Shown here: positions 43,879 through 56,480 of the stretch, one piece after another | How the letters are laid out: each line of letters opens with the position of its first letter | How positions within the stretch are numbered: position 1 is the stretch's first letter | NCBI GenBank assembly: GCA_949592205.1 | Contig: CATIUR010000001.1 | Location: 217,254,250-217,318,249, forward strand | DNA length: 64,000 nt | Source: Helichrysum umbraculigerum | Taxonomy: Eukaryota; Streptophyta; Magnoliopsida; Asterales; Asteraceae | Direction of reading: 5' to 3' | The notes under the pieces: generated by a model | Told to the model about the DNA's origin: nothing | What the model saw: only the letters and a program-made list of their open reading frames with translations | Database searches by the model: none | Translations under genes and position numbers: made by a program

Positions 43879-46583
43879 TGTAGCACCCCCCAAATTCGTT
43901 TAGCGGAAGCATTTAGTTTAAGTACGGGGGTGCCACAATAATAAAGCATGCATACGTATCAGAGCATATGATTACAATAGAACATAATATATTAAGATGC
44001 CAAAAGTGTTAATTATAAAGTTTACGATTCATCGAATCGTACAAGTTAAAAGTAATAAGTTTACAAAAGTAGATTTCTAGAATATGACTAAAACAGTTTC
44101 AGTTATACTAGAGAAATCCATATGTTTCCAAAAAGTTGGCATCCTAAAACTTCACGGGTCGCCTAATTCTCCATGTGTGTTGGCGATTCTTACATGTGCA
44201 GCTAATTCCCTGAAAAACATAGTAAAAGTCAACAACTAGGTTGAGTGAATTCACAGGTTTCATGTTTGCAATAGTTGAACCAATTTGAAAGCGCACTTGT
44301 AATCCAAATACGTTCACAAATAGTATTGCCATAATAGTCGAGAATACGTTTAGTGGAATGTAATCCAAATACAAGTTTAGTGGGTTGTTCGCCCAAAATT
44401 TAGTTTACGTGGGATGTTACCCAAAACAGATACGTGGGATGTTACCCAAAACAGATACGTGGGATGTTACCCAAAATGTCAGTTTAAAAACACGTGCTGG
44501 TCGTTCTCCAGCGGTTTACAAACAGTACCGGTTGTTCTCCGGCCAAATACGCACGGGTCGTTCTCCCGTTCAAATAAAACAGTTTAATACGCACGGGTCG
44601 TTCTCCCGTCCAACACTGCTGGTCGTTCTCCAGTGAAACACAGTACCGGTCGTTCTCCGGTCAATACGCATGGGTCGTTCTCCCATCCAAAGACGCACGG
44701 GTCGTTCTCCCGTCCAGTGGCCAGTCGTTCTCTGGCACTAAAATACGTTGCTGGTCGTTCTCCAGCGTTTTCATAAAAGTACCGGTCGTTCTCCGGCCAA
44801 ATCAAAACAGTTTACCGGTCGTTCTCCGGTCTAGTTAAAACAGTTTGTCGAATGATTTATCACGTTTGGTTGGCTTATAGTATGAAAATGTTATTTCATA
44901 AACAAAGTTTGCACAACAGTTCAATAGTTCAAAGTACTCTAATAGTTCGAGTAAAACACGTATGATAGACAATCATAGAAGTAAAAGCAGTTATGGCAAT
45001 TTATAAAGCAGTTAAACAGTTTAAACAGTTGACTATGTTTTCCACCCCTGTTCAAAAACAGTTAAATCAGTAAAAGTAGGGGTTGTGAACTCACCAGTTG
45101 AGTTAAGTAGTTGTGCGAGTGCTAGCAAACCTAAGCCCAAGTACAGTCCGAGATCTCCTAACGTCCTAAACGTACGAGATTTAATAAGTATGTGGATGTC
45201 TAAACTAATCATCCATGCTAGTGTTTGTACAACCAAGTTATGCCCAAAGTGTTTGTTAAACGTTCACGTTTGTATTTCGTTGTTTGTGAAAATGTATACG
45301 ACTCGTTGGTGATAGTTTGAAATCATAATTTCAATAAAATAGCGTGTCTGTAATGTTTGTAAAGTTCACATGTAGCATTGTATGTAAGTATTCGTTATCG
45401 GTTAAGTTCGACACTTAATGTAAAAATAGTTTGTAAAGTTTCTGTTTTCTGCGACACAATATGCGACACAATTCTGCGACACAAGGGTTGTGTCGCAGAG
45501 ATTCGAGGTGCTGAGTCAACAGCGACATAAAGCGTTGTGTCGTATGGGTTTTGCGACATAAGGTGCGACATAATCGTTGTGTCGTATGGATACGACATAA
45601 GATGGTTTGGTACGACACAATCGTTGTGTCGTATGGTTTCTGCGACACAGTATGCGACACAATGGTTGTGTCGCATAGATGAGCACCAACCCAGAAGCTT
45701 AGGCTGTCGCGATTTTTCCAATTAAAAACCCAAACCAAACGTATTTTTAAGCTTTAAAATCGTGTTTTCTTTGTTGTATGGGTTAATACTAAGTATATTA
45801 AACACTAATATGAAAGAAAACTTCAAAATCTAAGAATTTGCGGGATTTGTCGGAAACTTACGTGTGGCGGATTTGAAATCCGAAAAGGTAGAAAGATAGA
45901 TCGTGTTGCCGTGATCGTTTTCCTCTATTTTGTTTGATGATTCGGCGTCGTTTGAGGGTAGTTTTGGTGTAATTAGTGTGGTTTTTGGTTAAGTTTAGAG
46001 AGAGAGAAAGATGAGAGAAAAGAGAGTGTAGAGAGAGAAATGAAAGATGGAGAAATGAGGGTGGTGGAGGTGGGAAGGTGGGTTTTGTTCCCCTTTTTCT
46101 GCCTCCGTGGTCGCACTTCGTGTTTGTTTACCCGATCGTTAAATGTTACTTTATTTTAACTAACATATTTTTAATTACATATTTCATTATATTTTTAATT
46201 AGGATCTTTTTATGAAATCAAATTAATTTAGTTACAAAATTTTAACTTTGTTTTATTTTAATTATACAAGTTTACGTTTTACGTTATAAAATGATGTGTA
46301 AATATTATCAACATAATATTTAATTGTTAATATCGTTATTTAAATATTCCGTTTTATTAAATAACTTTGTTCACCAACAGTCGTATATTTTTGTCGCGTG
46401 TGCTCAATTCGTTTCGTATGTAATTACATCTAATTACAAATAAGTAATACTACGCGTATTAACTAGTTGGGCTTTGCTAGACTTACCTCTAAAATGTGTT
46501 GTGAATTCACTCAAGTAGGGAATTAGCCTAATAATGCAAGTGATTAACGTTAATAACAGTGTTTAAATTTGCAGGGTGTTACA
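43879..46583 (-). repeat. LTR B4
   Basis: 2,705 bp; hairpin array 44495-44830. The GCGACACAA block (about 45450-45677) has lost one hairpin arm pair of about 23 bases relative to the other copies. The intron donor is CTG|GTGAGT instead of CAG|GTGAGT. Confidence 0.95.
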
Positions 46584-46860
46584 TTCTCCCCATGTTAGAG
46601 AAATCTCGTCCCGAGATTTAAAATCAAGTCGGATCGCCCGCGGCGTATGTTCTCCGAATAAGTCACGTCGTCAATAATAATACCAATTTGCGTGGCGCTC
46701 TATTGTTGCCAGAAAAGTTTTAACGATTTAGTATACTTGCGGTATAGTTTAAATAGTTATGCTTTCGATAATTGTCAAAGTTTACCAAGCGTTGAGTTTG
46801 AATAGACATTCGAACGAAACATATGTTAAATCGTAGCAACAGCTGTTAAGACATACCGTG

Positions 46861-47493
46861 CTAGCCGAGGTCCGCAACCGTTTCCGGTGCACGGAGAATG
46901 TATGCACGGCTACGACCCGGTGGGATGGTTGCGATTCGGTTGTTGTTGTTGTTCTGATTGTTGTTCCCGGTGTTGTTTTGGTTGTTGTTCAGTCGTGGAC
47001 ATTGATTTCGAAAGTGTCCGGATTCACCGCACTCGAAGCACGCATTTGTTCGAGGAAGAGGGTTGGTTTTATAGTTTTGGGCCAAATGACCCCAGTTTCT
47101 GCAGTCTTTACAGAAGGCGCATTCGCCTGTGTGGTGCTTCCCGCAATTGTCACATTTCGGTTTGTGGCCAAGATAGGTTTTGGTTCCAGGGTTGGTGATT
47201 GCGGCGTAAGCTCGGGCGTTTCCCGGGTTCCTGTTTTGTTGACCCTGGCGGTCATTGCCCTCGTTGTTCCATTTCCGCTTATTGTTTCCAGGGTCGCCCG
47301 CATCAGTACGGGTAGGTTCAGTTTTCCCCGAGGTAGCTTTCAAAGCGTCGATCAAAATGGCGTCGTCGGTTAAGCTTTGAGCCAGATCCACTGCGCTCCT
47401 AAAGGTAGTTGGTTTGGAGGACATAACCATGCCTCGGATATGTGGGGCCAAGCCCTTGTTGTAACGCTCGATACGTTTGCTTTCAGGAGTCAC
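46861..47493 (-). pseudogene. Family B gag, copy 4, C-terminal part
   Basis: Starts at the CACTA junction within ...TPESKRIERYNKG and runs through the Cys/His clusters. The first cluster reads CDNCGKHHTGEC, and the second has lost its last Cys (GHLAQNY). Together with the split this copy is not functional. It shares ATATGTGGGGCC and ATCAAAATGG variants with copy 3. Confidence 0.88.
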
Positions 47494-48290
47494 CTAGGTA
47501 TGCTCACATTTTGCCATATTTTTACCTTAGCCTAAGAGCTCCATGTATGTACTCTGTACTTTTAGAACTCATTTGGGTGTTATTGATTTTGTCTACTTTA
47601 TAGGTAGTACAAGATCATTTTTTTTCCTTATGTTTTGATGTTGCAGGCAAAGAGACACAAGAACACAAGTGATGGCCCAGTGAAAATCTTCTTCTTCTTT
47701 TATTTTTTTTTATCTAGTTGTATTGTCAATATTGCTGTAGAAATATTCTCCGTATTTTTTTTGAGGTACTTCCATGTAATTATTAGTAAAGTCGTAATCG
47801 ACAATTTATATTATAAAATAAGTTCTTATCTACTACTCCGTACTATGTTTGAAGTTTATGAATGATATAAAAACTTAATAATTAATCTATGTACCTTAAT
47901 TTGAAAAAAGCGTTCCACATTTATATTATTGAAAGCACAATAACGTTTTTGTAATCATTATAAAGCTACAAAAGTGCTCCAATTATTTGTCCGTAAATAA
48001 TGAAAAGTGTTGCATTTGATAAGTAAAAGTGTTGCCATAGTTTCACTCAAGTAAATGAAAAAGTGTTGTTTTATCTTAAAAAGTGTTGCTTTTTAAAAGT
48101 GTTGCATCTTCTAAACATAAGCAACGTTTTCAAAAAATGTTGCATATTCTGGAAAAAGTGTTGCTTTAGACCTAAGGCGACGTTGGCTAAAGCAGCACTT
48201 GATAAAGTGTTGCATTAGGCCTAATGCAACACTTTTAAGGCATAATGCAACACTTTATGAGTGTTGCATTAGCTTCATTTTGTTGTAGTG
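47492..48290. mobile_element. Truncated CACTA remnant, identical in position to the one in unit 2
   Basis: 799 bp that match 37451-38249 without length change, ending GTTGTAGTG at the same gag site with the CGG duplication at 48291-48293. The left end is joined to gag at ACC, three bases shared by both parents at the junction. Confidence 0.93.
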
Positions 48291-48844
48291 CGGGTTGTGT
48301 ATCCAGAAATGTCAGCACCGATCATTTGAACGTTCCAGAGTTCTGTTTCAAGTTTCTGCATCTCGTTGAGAGGGCAAAATTCCTCCATCATCATCTGTTT
48401 CAGAGTTTCCCAGGTCATGGAGTAAGCGGCTGGGCGTCCAATAATCTAGACCTGAGCGTTCCACCATGTTAACGCTTTGTCAGCTAAGGTACACGTGGAG
48501 TACTTCACGATTTTGTCGGTGGCGCAGTCGCTGATATCAATCGCCGATTCCATTTTCTCAATCCAGTGGACCAGGCCGATGGCCCCTTCGGTCCCGGTGA
48601 AGGTGCTGGGTTTACAAGACTGGAAGGTTTTGTAGGAACACCCCTGCTGGGTATTGGTTGGGGTTTCGCTGTTGACTGGAGTGGCTCCGCTGTTGTTGGT
48701 CTGGTTTTCACGATTGCGGCTGGCCTCGTATTGAGCGATGGCTTCAGCCACGCGGCGTTCGATTATTTGTTCGGTTGTTTCTGGAGGCGGAGGTGGAGGA
48801 GGAACATTTCGTCGACTGTTTCGAGTATTTCTTTTAGGCGGCAT
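48291..48844 (-). pseudogene. Family B gag, copy 4, N-terminal part with amber stop
   Basis: From MPPKRN (48842-48844) to the shared TAG at 48446-48448. It carries the CTCGTTGAGAGGGC variant found otherwise only in copy 2, and a private change giving MESAID where others have MESVID. Separated from its C-terminal half by the CACTA remnant. Confidence 0.88.
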
Positions 48845-49281
48845 GATGACGTTCTGCGAAAAAGGAATTGCAGAAGTCAATGCCAATGAAAGGGATGTGA
48901 AGGAGGAAGTTCACATAATTCAGTTATCGGGCATTTAAGGAGAAATGGCAAAATCCCCATCACATATCTCACGACTATGAAACACCCATATGTACTTAGT
49001 ATAATATAATCACGTTGGCCAGGCGTCATTATATGATGCTAAATACATACTTCTTTTCATCAATCGTTTAATACGGTCAAGTTCAATGATAGCAGAATGA
49101 ATCGAACGGAGTACAGTTCAAATAATACTTTGCGCGTATCGACGTGTCGTAACGATAGTTTGTACGTATGCAAATGTGTGTATGCATGAGCGTTCTAGCC
49201 AAGGCTATAGTCTAGGTCTCTAGGTCTCTAAGTCACCTAAAGTTTCCTAGTTCGCTATAACCAATGGCTCTGATACCAATC

Positions 49282-52011
49282 TGTAGCACCCGCCAAATTC
49301 GTTTAGCGGAAGCATTTAGTTTAAGTACGGGGGTGCCAAAATAATAAAGCATGCATACGTATCAGAGCATATGATTACAATAGAACATAATATATTAAGA
49401 TGCCAAAAGTGTTAATTATAAAGTTTACGATTCATCGAATCGTACAAGTTAAAAGTAATAAGTTTACAAAAGTAGATTTCTAGAATATGACTAAAACAGT
49501 TTTAGTTATACTAGAGAAATCCATATGTTTCCAAAAAGTTGGCATCCTAAAACTTCACGGGTCGCCTAATTCTCCATGTGTGTTGGCGATTCTTACATGC
49601 GCAGCTAATTCCCTGAAAAACATATTAAAAGTCAACAACTAGGTTGAGTGAATTCACAGGTTTCATGTTTGCAATAGTTGAACCAATTTGAAAGCGCAGT
49701 TGTAATCCAAATACGTTCACAAATAGTATTGCCATAATAGTCGAGAATACGTTTAGTGGAATGTAATCCAAATACAAGTTTAGTGGGTTGTTTGCCCAAA
49801 GTTTAGTTTACGTGGGATGTTACCCAAAACAGATACGTGGGATGTTACCCAAAACAGATACGTGGGATGTTACCCAAAATATCAGTTTAAAAACACGTGC
49901 TGGTCGTTCTCCAGCGGTTTACAAACAGTACCGTTTGTTCTCCGGCCAAATACGCACGGGGCGTTCTCCCGTTCAAATAAAACAGTTTAATATGCATGGG
50001 TCGTTCTCCCGTCCAACACTGCTGGTCGTTCTCCAGCGAAACACAGTACCGGTCGTTCTCCGGTCAATACGCATGGGTCGTTCTCCCATCCAAAGACGCA
50101 AGGGTCGTTCTCCCGTCCAGTGGCCAGTCGTTCTCTGGCACTAAAATACGTTGCTGGTCGTTCTCCAGCGTTTTCATAAAAGTACCGGTCGTTCTCCGGC
50201 CAAATCAAAACAGTTTACCGGTCGTTCTCCGGTCTAGTTAAGACAGTTTGTCGAATGATTTATCACGTTTGGTTGGCTTATAGTATGAAAATGTTATTTC
50301 ATAAACAAAGTTTGCACAACAATTCAATAGTTCAAAGTACTCTAATAGTTCGAGTAAAACACGTATGATAGACAATCATAGAAGTAAAAGCAGTTATGGC
50401 AATTTATAAAGCAGTTAAACAGTTTAAACAGTTGACTATGTTTTCCACCCCTGTTCAAAAACAGTTAAATCAGTAAAAATAGGGGCTGTGAACTCACCTG
50501 TTGAGTTAAGTAGTTGTGCGAGTGCTAGCAAACCTAAGCCCAAGTACAGTCCGAGATCTCCTAACGTCCTAAACGTACGAGATTTAATAAGTATGTGGAT
50601 GTCTAAACTAATCATCCATGCTAGTGTTTGTACAACCAAGTTATGTCCAAAGTGTTTGTTAAACGTTCACGTTTGTATTTCGTTGTTTGTGAAAATGTAT
50701 ACGACTCGTTGGTGATAGTTTGAAATCATAATTTCAATAAAATAGCGTGTCTGTAATGTTTGTAAAGTTCACATGTAGCATTGTATGTAAGTATTCGTTA
50801 TCGGTTAAGTTTGACACTTAATGTAAAAAATAGTTTGTAAAGTTTCTGTTTTCTGCGACACAATATGCGACACAATGGTTGTGTCGCATGGTGCGACACA
50901 ATTCTGCGACACAAGGGTTGTGTCGCAGAGATTCGAGGTGCTGAGTCAACAGCGACATAAAGCGTTGTGTCGTATGGGTTTTGCGACATAAGGTGCGACA
51001 TAATCGTTGTGTCGTATGGATACGACATAAGATGGTTTGGTACGACACAATCGTTGTGTCGTATGGTTTCTGCGACACAGTATGCGACACAATGGTTGTG
51101 TCGCATAGATGAACACCAGCCCAGAAGCTTAGGCTGTCGCGATTTTTCCGATTAAAAACCCAAACCAAACGTATTTTTAAGCTTTAAAATCGTATTCTTT
51201 GTTTTATGGGTTAATACTAAGTATATTAAACACTAATATGAAAGAAAACTTCAAAATCTAAGAATTTGCGGGATTTGTCGGAAACTTACATGAGGCGGAT
51301 TTGAAATCCGAAAAGGTAGAAAGATAGATCGTGTTGCCGTGATCGTTTTCCTCTATTTTGTTTGATGATTCGGCGTCGTTTGAGGGTAGTTTTGGTGTAA
51401 TTAGTGTGGTTTTTGGTTAAGTTTAGAGAGAGAGAAAGATGAGAGAAAAGAGAGTGTAGAGAGAGAAATGAAAGATGGAGAAATGAGGGTGGTGGAGGTG
51501 GGAAAGTGGGTTTTGTTCCCCTTTTTCTGCCTCCGTGGTCGCACTCCGTGTTTGTTCACCCGATCGTTAAATGTTACTTTATTTTAACTAACTTATTTTT
51601 AATTACATATTTCATTATATTTTTAATTAGGATCTTTTTATGAAATCAAATTAATTTAGTTACAAAATTTTAACTTTGTTTTATTTTAATTATACAAGTT
51701 TACGTTTTACGTTATAAAATGATGTGTAAATATTATCAACATAATATTTAATTGTTAATATCGTTATTTAAATATTCCGTTTTATTAAATAACTTTGTTC
51801 ACCAACAGTCGTATATTTTTGTCGCGTTTGCTCAATTCGTTTCGTATGTAATTACATCTAATTAAAAATAAGTAATACTACGCGTATTAACTAGTTGGGC
51901 TTTGCTAGACTTACCTCTAAAATGTGTTGTGAATTCACTCAAGTAGGGAATTAGCCTAATAATGCAAGAGATTAACGTTATTAACAGTGTTTAAATTTGC
52001 GGGGTGTTACA
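49282..52011 (-). repeat. LTR B5
   Basis: 2,730 bp; outermost right LTR of the array, followed by GGTTA at 52012-52016. Hairpin array 49899-50234, GCGACACAA block about 50853-51109. Resembles B2 in several private variants. Confidence 0.95.
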
Positions 52012-52420
52012 GGTTATCATTTTACTTTGGCCATATTGTCGCGGGACAATATCATTAAATAAATTCGAACTGGTTAGTTCTACCTACATTGGACAACTAC
52101 TAGACTTCGCACAGGATTAGTTCTCCTTATAGGGACTAAGACTGCCTTTACCCTCCCGGATTTCTCGAATGGACTTGTACCTAACTGAACATTTACCAGA
52201 ATCCTCAATATACTTGCTAGGCTGAGTCTAGGAGTATACGTTAGTATCGTACGTTAGTATAGCTTCTTATACTAATATAAAACAACTAGGTGATGATTAG
52301 TCATACCTAGGCTTATGGTGATATACTTAATATCTAAGTATAGTATATACACATTTAGATACGATAAACTACCTTCATGCACGGCATGATACTCTATTAG
52401 ACGCGTTTGTTGATTTGACA

Positions 52421-52424
<4 letters not shown>

Positions 52425-52492
<68 letters not shown>
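52425..52492. repeat. (TA)n microsatellite in LTR A2
   Basis: About 34 TA units; only about 12 in the matching position of A3 (61719-61742). Confidence 0.95.
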
Positions 52493-52495
<3 letters not shown>

Positions 52496-52582
52496 ACTTG
52501 TACACTATCTCGAGCACTTGGTGCTACCTACAAATTACTTATGTATATTGATATACATACGCTGATACAAACGCGGTTACTC

Positions 52583-52738
52583 TAAGTCGGGCATGTCGTA
52601 GTACTGCCGGCTCTCAATTAATAAGTCGGGTATGTCGTAGTACTGCCGAATCTCATTTACTAAGTCGGGCATGTCGTAGTTCTGCCAACTCTCATTTACT
52701 AAGTCGGGCATGTCGTAGTACTGCCGACTCTCATTTAC
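52583..52738 (+). repeat. 39-bp tandem repeat, four units, LTR A2
   Basis: Units start at 52584, 52623, 52662 and 52701 with core AAGTCGGGCATGTCGTAGTA and an inverted pair GTCGG(G)CA / TGCCGAC. In A3 they are at 61834, 61873, 61912 and 61951. Confidence 0.93.
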
Positions 52739-52827
52739 ATACGTTGCGTGGGAGCAATGTTGTTCGAGATCACGGTAAATGATTCACTGATTCAAAACGA
52801 TATCGTGGTAAAGCGATACAAAACACG

Positions 52828-53024
52828 AGATCTGCGAGATTACACTCGAGATTATTGTTGGAGCAACGGATCGGCGAGCTTACACTCGAGATAGTTGGCT
52901 CAAACACGGGATCTGCGGGCTTACACTCCGAGATTCGCGAATATCAACGGATCTGCGAGATTACACTTGAGGTCGTTGATGGAGCAACGGATCGGCGAGC
53001 TTACACTCGAGATCGTTGGCTCGG
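52828..53024 (+). repeat. About 40-bp repeats with GGATCGGCGAGCTTACACTC
   Basis: Five diverged units alternating GATCTGCGAGATTACACTCGA and GATCGGCGAGCTTACACTCGA types; A3 equivalent at 62102-62298. An 86-codon frame over it follows the repeat and is not called. Confidence 0.85.
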
Positions 53025-54141
53025 TATTCGGATAAACACTTATTACGGGACCACACTTATACGTTGCTGGAGGCAACACACTAAACCGAGTGGCACGTTA
53101 GCACTTTACTATTGAATAAGTAATATTATTGCTTGTTATTATATAACGTGGTGATACGCATACTTGATTTGTACTTAGGCATGTATTGCCACACATTGAT
53201 AGACTTACTCAACCTGATTGGTATCTGGGCATGGATTGCCACACCCTCGATATGACTCGGTCATACACTTACTCGATAGTACTTAGGCATGTAGTGCCTC
53301 ACGTCTGTAGACTTACTTATACCTGATAGGTATCTAGGCATGGACTGCCGTTTTCTCTATGTACTTAGGTACACATCACGGTTACTTAGGTATTAGATAC
53401 CTCGTTAGACGTATACACATTAATGTTGCAACTTTATAACAATACAAATCAAGATCGTAGTTTTTGAACTATTTTTTTAAACATACAAGGTTTATACTAT
53501 TGTTTTCAACTGAAGTACCTATGAACTCACCAGCTTTATAGCTGACTCGTTTTAGCATGTGTTCTCAGGTGCCCAGCAGGATTAGGATTGCTACAAGATT
53601 ATGCTAGCCCGAGTCGCATATTTTCAATCAACGGGATTTCTGTGTATAACTTTTATATTACAAACTATGTATTGAAATTATTTTGCGAACTCGCAACTTG
53701 TATACATTTTATTTTGGGAAATGTAATAACTATTTTCAAACGTCTCATTTAGAGTCGCTCATTATGTATCTTATGCTGTGATATTTGATTTGGTAACACC
53801 CGACCCGATCGCTTCCGCAACCCGAAATTTGAGGGTGTTACAGATTGGTATCAGAGCCTAAGGTTATAGTGAACTAGGTTGCATTTAGTGGGCCTAGACT
53901 ATGACCGTTAGGCAATATTCCTAATTCGGTATAACTGGTTCAAAGATTACATCATACAAGTTTAATTTAACATAGCGTAGCTAACTATGTACAATTAAAC
54001 AAAGATGATGGAAGATCTGAAAGGGGTTATATTGGAGAAGGAATGCACTAGTTGACTCTGATTGTTTTGTGCTAGACACCCTAGGCTATTATATGTACTG
54101 TAGGTATATATGAATAGGCCTTACATGTGTACTACTTCTAC

Positions 54142-54209
<68 letters not shown>

Positions 54210-55505
54210 AGTATGTGTAACACAATTCCGCTGTACCATCATAGACTTACGAAGAAACACATCGCCGTCTTCCTCACCATCACGGCTCGACACTTTCTCC
54301 ACATGTACGCATAGGAGAATATCACGCTTATCACTGAACCTCGGGAAGGAGGTTTAAACATTATCTATTGGGATGGAAACCCACACATGCTAAACTTTCA
54401 CAAAATTTAAAACAAACCAACAAATTTCTCATTTTATGAGGAATCGTTACCAAGGCGCGTCACATTTATTTCTCTCACATTATCTTCACTCGCCCTCATC
54501 GTCAGACAGACGATCACTATATAACATGGTCAACCGCAACACTCGCATCTTGGGATGTTGTTCCAATAAGTAAAACCTGACTGTCGGGTGACAACTATAG
54601 GTAAACGATTTGTCTACAATTACTATATTACCATAGGGTGATCCACTGGTTTAACACGGTACTATAATTGTACTTACTGATTATATGTATACATTTTTGG
54701 GCACGTAATGCCAAAAATGATTACTACTGCATGTACACTAGATATAGGTACATGTACATTTATATGCATACTTGATGATACTACTGGGCACATTGTGCTA
54801 CTTTCGGGCTCGATAAGTTACTTCCTGGCACTAGGTGCTACTTTCGAAATACATGTAGACTTCTTAGAGTTACATGTACACTTTATATGTATATACGATT
54901 ATTCTACTGGGCACGAGGTGCCAGACTCGACTACTTTATACATGTATACTTGTTATAGTTACGTGTACACATCATATACATACTTGAATTCACTACTGGG
55001 CACGAAGTGCCACACTCGATTACTTTACGAATGTACACTTGCTGTAGGCACTTGTACACTTGTATGCATACACGACTACTTTACTGGGCACGAGGTGCCA
55101 CACTTGACTACTACTTGCATGTACGCTATTCTATAGGTACACGTACATACCCGATTACATTACTGTGCTATTAGCACTGCGTTACAGTACGTGACTACAC
55201 ACTGATTTATTAGGATTACACCTACAGTACGCTAGTACTGCACTATTGTCTGTTGGACTAGTTATAATAACCTAGTCTTAGTGGACTACACTGAAAACTC
55301 GCGTGAACTGTTCACGGCATGACGAACCCAAAAAGTCCGAGGACTTTCAACACATACTTTAAGGAATTCCCGAAATCCCATCATTGTACATCATTGATGG
55401 TCACTTTGCACGATTGTGTGACACTCTCCTATGTATGCCATTGTGATAATCATAATCTTTGAATAAAGATCTCACCCTTTGTTATTTCATCCTTATTTAA
55501 GAATC

Positions 55506-56480
55506 ATGCTGCCTAAACAACAAACATACACTCAAGCTGAGCTTGATCAAATTGCTGAACAAAGAGTGGCTGATGCTTTAGCTACTCGAAACCGAGCGCA
55601 ACCCTGCACCTATAAGGAATTCCTGAACGGTAACCCGCCAAACTTCGTTGGTACTGAAGGGGCTGCCGGATTAATTAGATGGATCGAGAGAATGGAATAT
55701 GTATTCCACATTTGCAACTGCCCCGATGACTACAAAGTTAAATACTCTACCTACACTCTCCAAGATAATGCCTTTACCTGGTGGAATTTCTACGCCCAAA
55801 CTGTAGGGATCGACACCGCTCACAAACTTCCTTGGGAGGAACTGAAACAACTAATGAGGGACGAGTATTGTCCCAGTGAGGAATTCCACAAACTCGAGGA
55901 TGAACTTTGGCACCTCACTGTAAAAGACAACGACATCATGACATACACCAACCGTTTTCACCAACTCGCACTTCTTTGCCCAACTATGGTGAACCCTGAG
56001 AACAAACGAATCGAAAGGTACATCGGGGGACTTCCGATGCAAATTGAGGGGATGGTCACCGCCTCTAAACCCAACACTATTAACGATGCCGTTCGCATGG
56101 CCCACAAACTCATGGCACAGGTGGTTCGACGCGGAACAGCTGTAACTGAAAACCAACAAGGAAAATGGAATGGAGATTCCAGCACTAGTCATAACCCAAC
56201 GAATCAACCCGAACCCTTGAGGTCCTACGCCGCCGAACCTAAAGAAAAATGAGAATATGCGGGGAACAAACCATTTTGTCACGGCTGTAAACGTCATCAT
56301 GATGGTTCATGTGGTCTACCTTGTGAAAGATGCCAACGATACGGACACAAAATCTGGGATTGCAGAGTTCTCGCGAATCCCAACTCACAAAGGATATGCT
56401 TCATATGTGGTGAACCCGGACATTACAAGAAGGATTACCCAAAACGGAAATGCAAAATCCATCTGATCGGCTCCGAGTGA
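55506..56480 (+). pseudogene. Family A gag, copy 2 (premature stop, damaged zinc knuckle)
   Basis: Starts MLPKQQTYTQ at 55506 and reads through the position where copy 1 has TAA. It stops at TGA 56250-56252, where copy 1 has CGA (Arg), just before the zinc-knuckle region. The downstream part is still recognisable to 56480 but the second knuckle reads CFICGEPGHYKKDY, with its last Cys replaced by Tyr. The capsid domain is complete, so a 248-residue Gag lacking the RNA-binding end could be made. The two gag copies have different lesions and decayed separately after duplication. Confidence 0.9.

Larger units (their letters stand above)
46584..49281 (-). mobile_element. Family B internal region 4, with truncated CACTA
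   Basis: 2,698 bp. The gag C-terminal part (46861-47493) is joined abruptly to the right 799 bp of the CACTA element (47492-48290), then TSD CGG and gag N-terminal part. The left part resembles region 3, the right part region 2. Confidence 0.92.
26678..52011 (-). mobile_element. Head-to-tail array of gag-only gypsy family B (5 LTRs, 4 internals)
   Basis: 25,334 bp in the order LTR B1, int1, LTR B2, int2, LTR B3, int3, LTR B4, int4, LTR B5. Every internal unit has its polypurine tract on the left and primer-binding site on the right, joined directly to LTR ends TGTAGCACC (left) and GGTGTTACA (right). There are no duplications at the inner junctions, only GGTTA at the outer edges. This fits one insertion that later expanded by recombination between LTRs. 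Confidence 0.92.
26413..53568 (+). promoter_or_regulatory. Candidate LTR intron of A2, now containing the B array
   Basis: Donor CACGG|GTGAGTTTCATAG starts at 26413. CTGAC with A at 53545 is a branch-like site, and acceptor TGTTCTCAG ends at 53568. Without the inserted 25.3-kb B array the interval would be about 1.8 kb, as in A3 (61046-62843). Splicing is inferred from conserved signals. Confidence 0.45.
52012..53842 (+). mobile_element. LTR A2, right fragment
   Basis: Begins with the right GGTTA copy and continues the family A LTR: (TA)n, a 39-bp tandem repeat, a 40-bp class repeat, GGCATG/TGCC repeats, candidate branch point and acceptor, and end GAGGGTGTTACA. Confidence 0.92.

Noticed and set aside
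44395..45721. Independent nested insertions instead of a concatemer
   Set aside because: Inner junctions run directly from LTR end to polypurine tract or primer-binding site with no target duplications, and all units share orientation.
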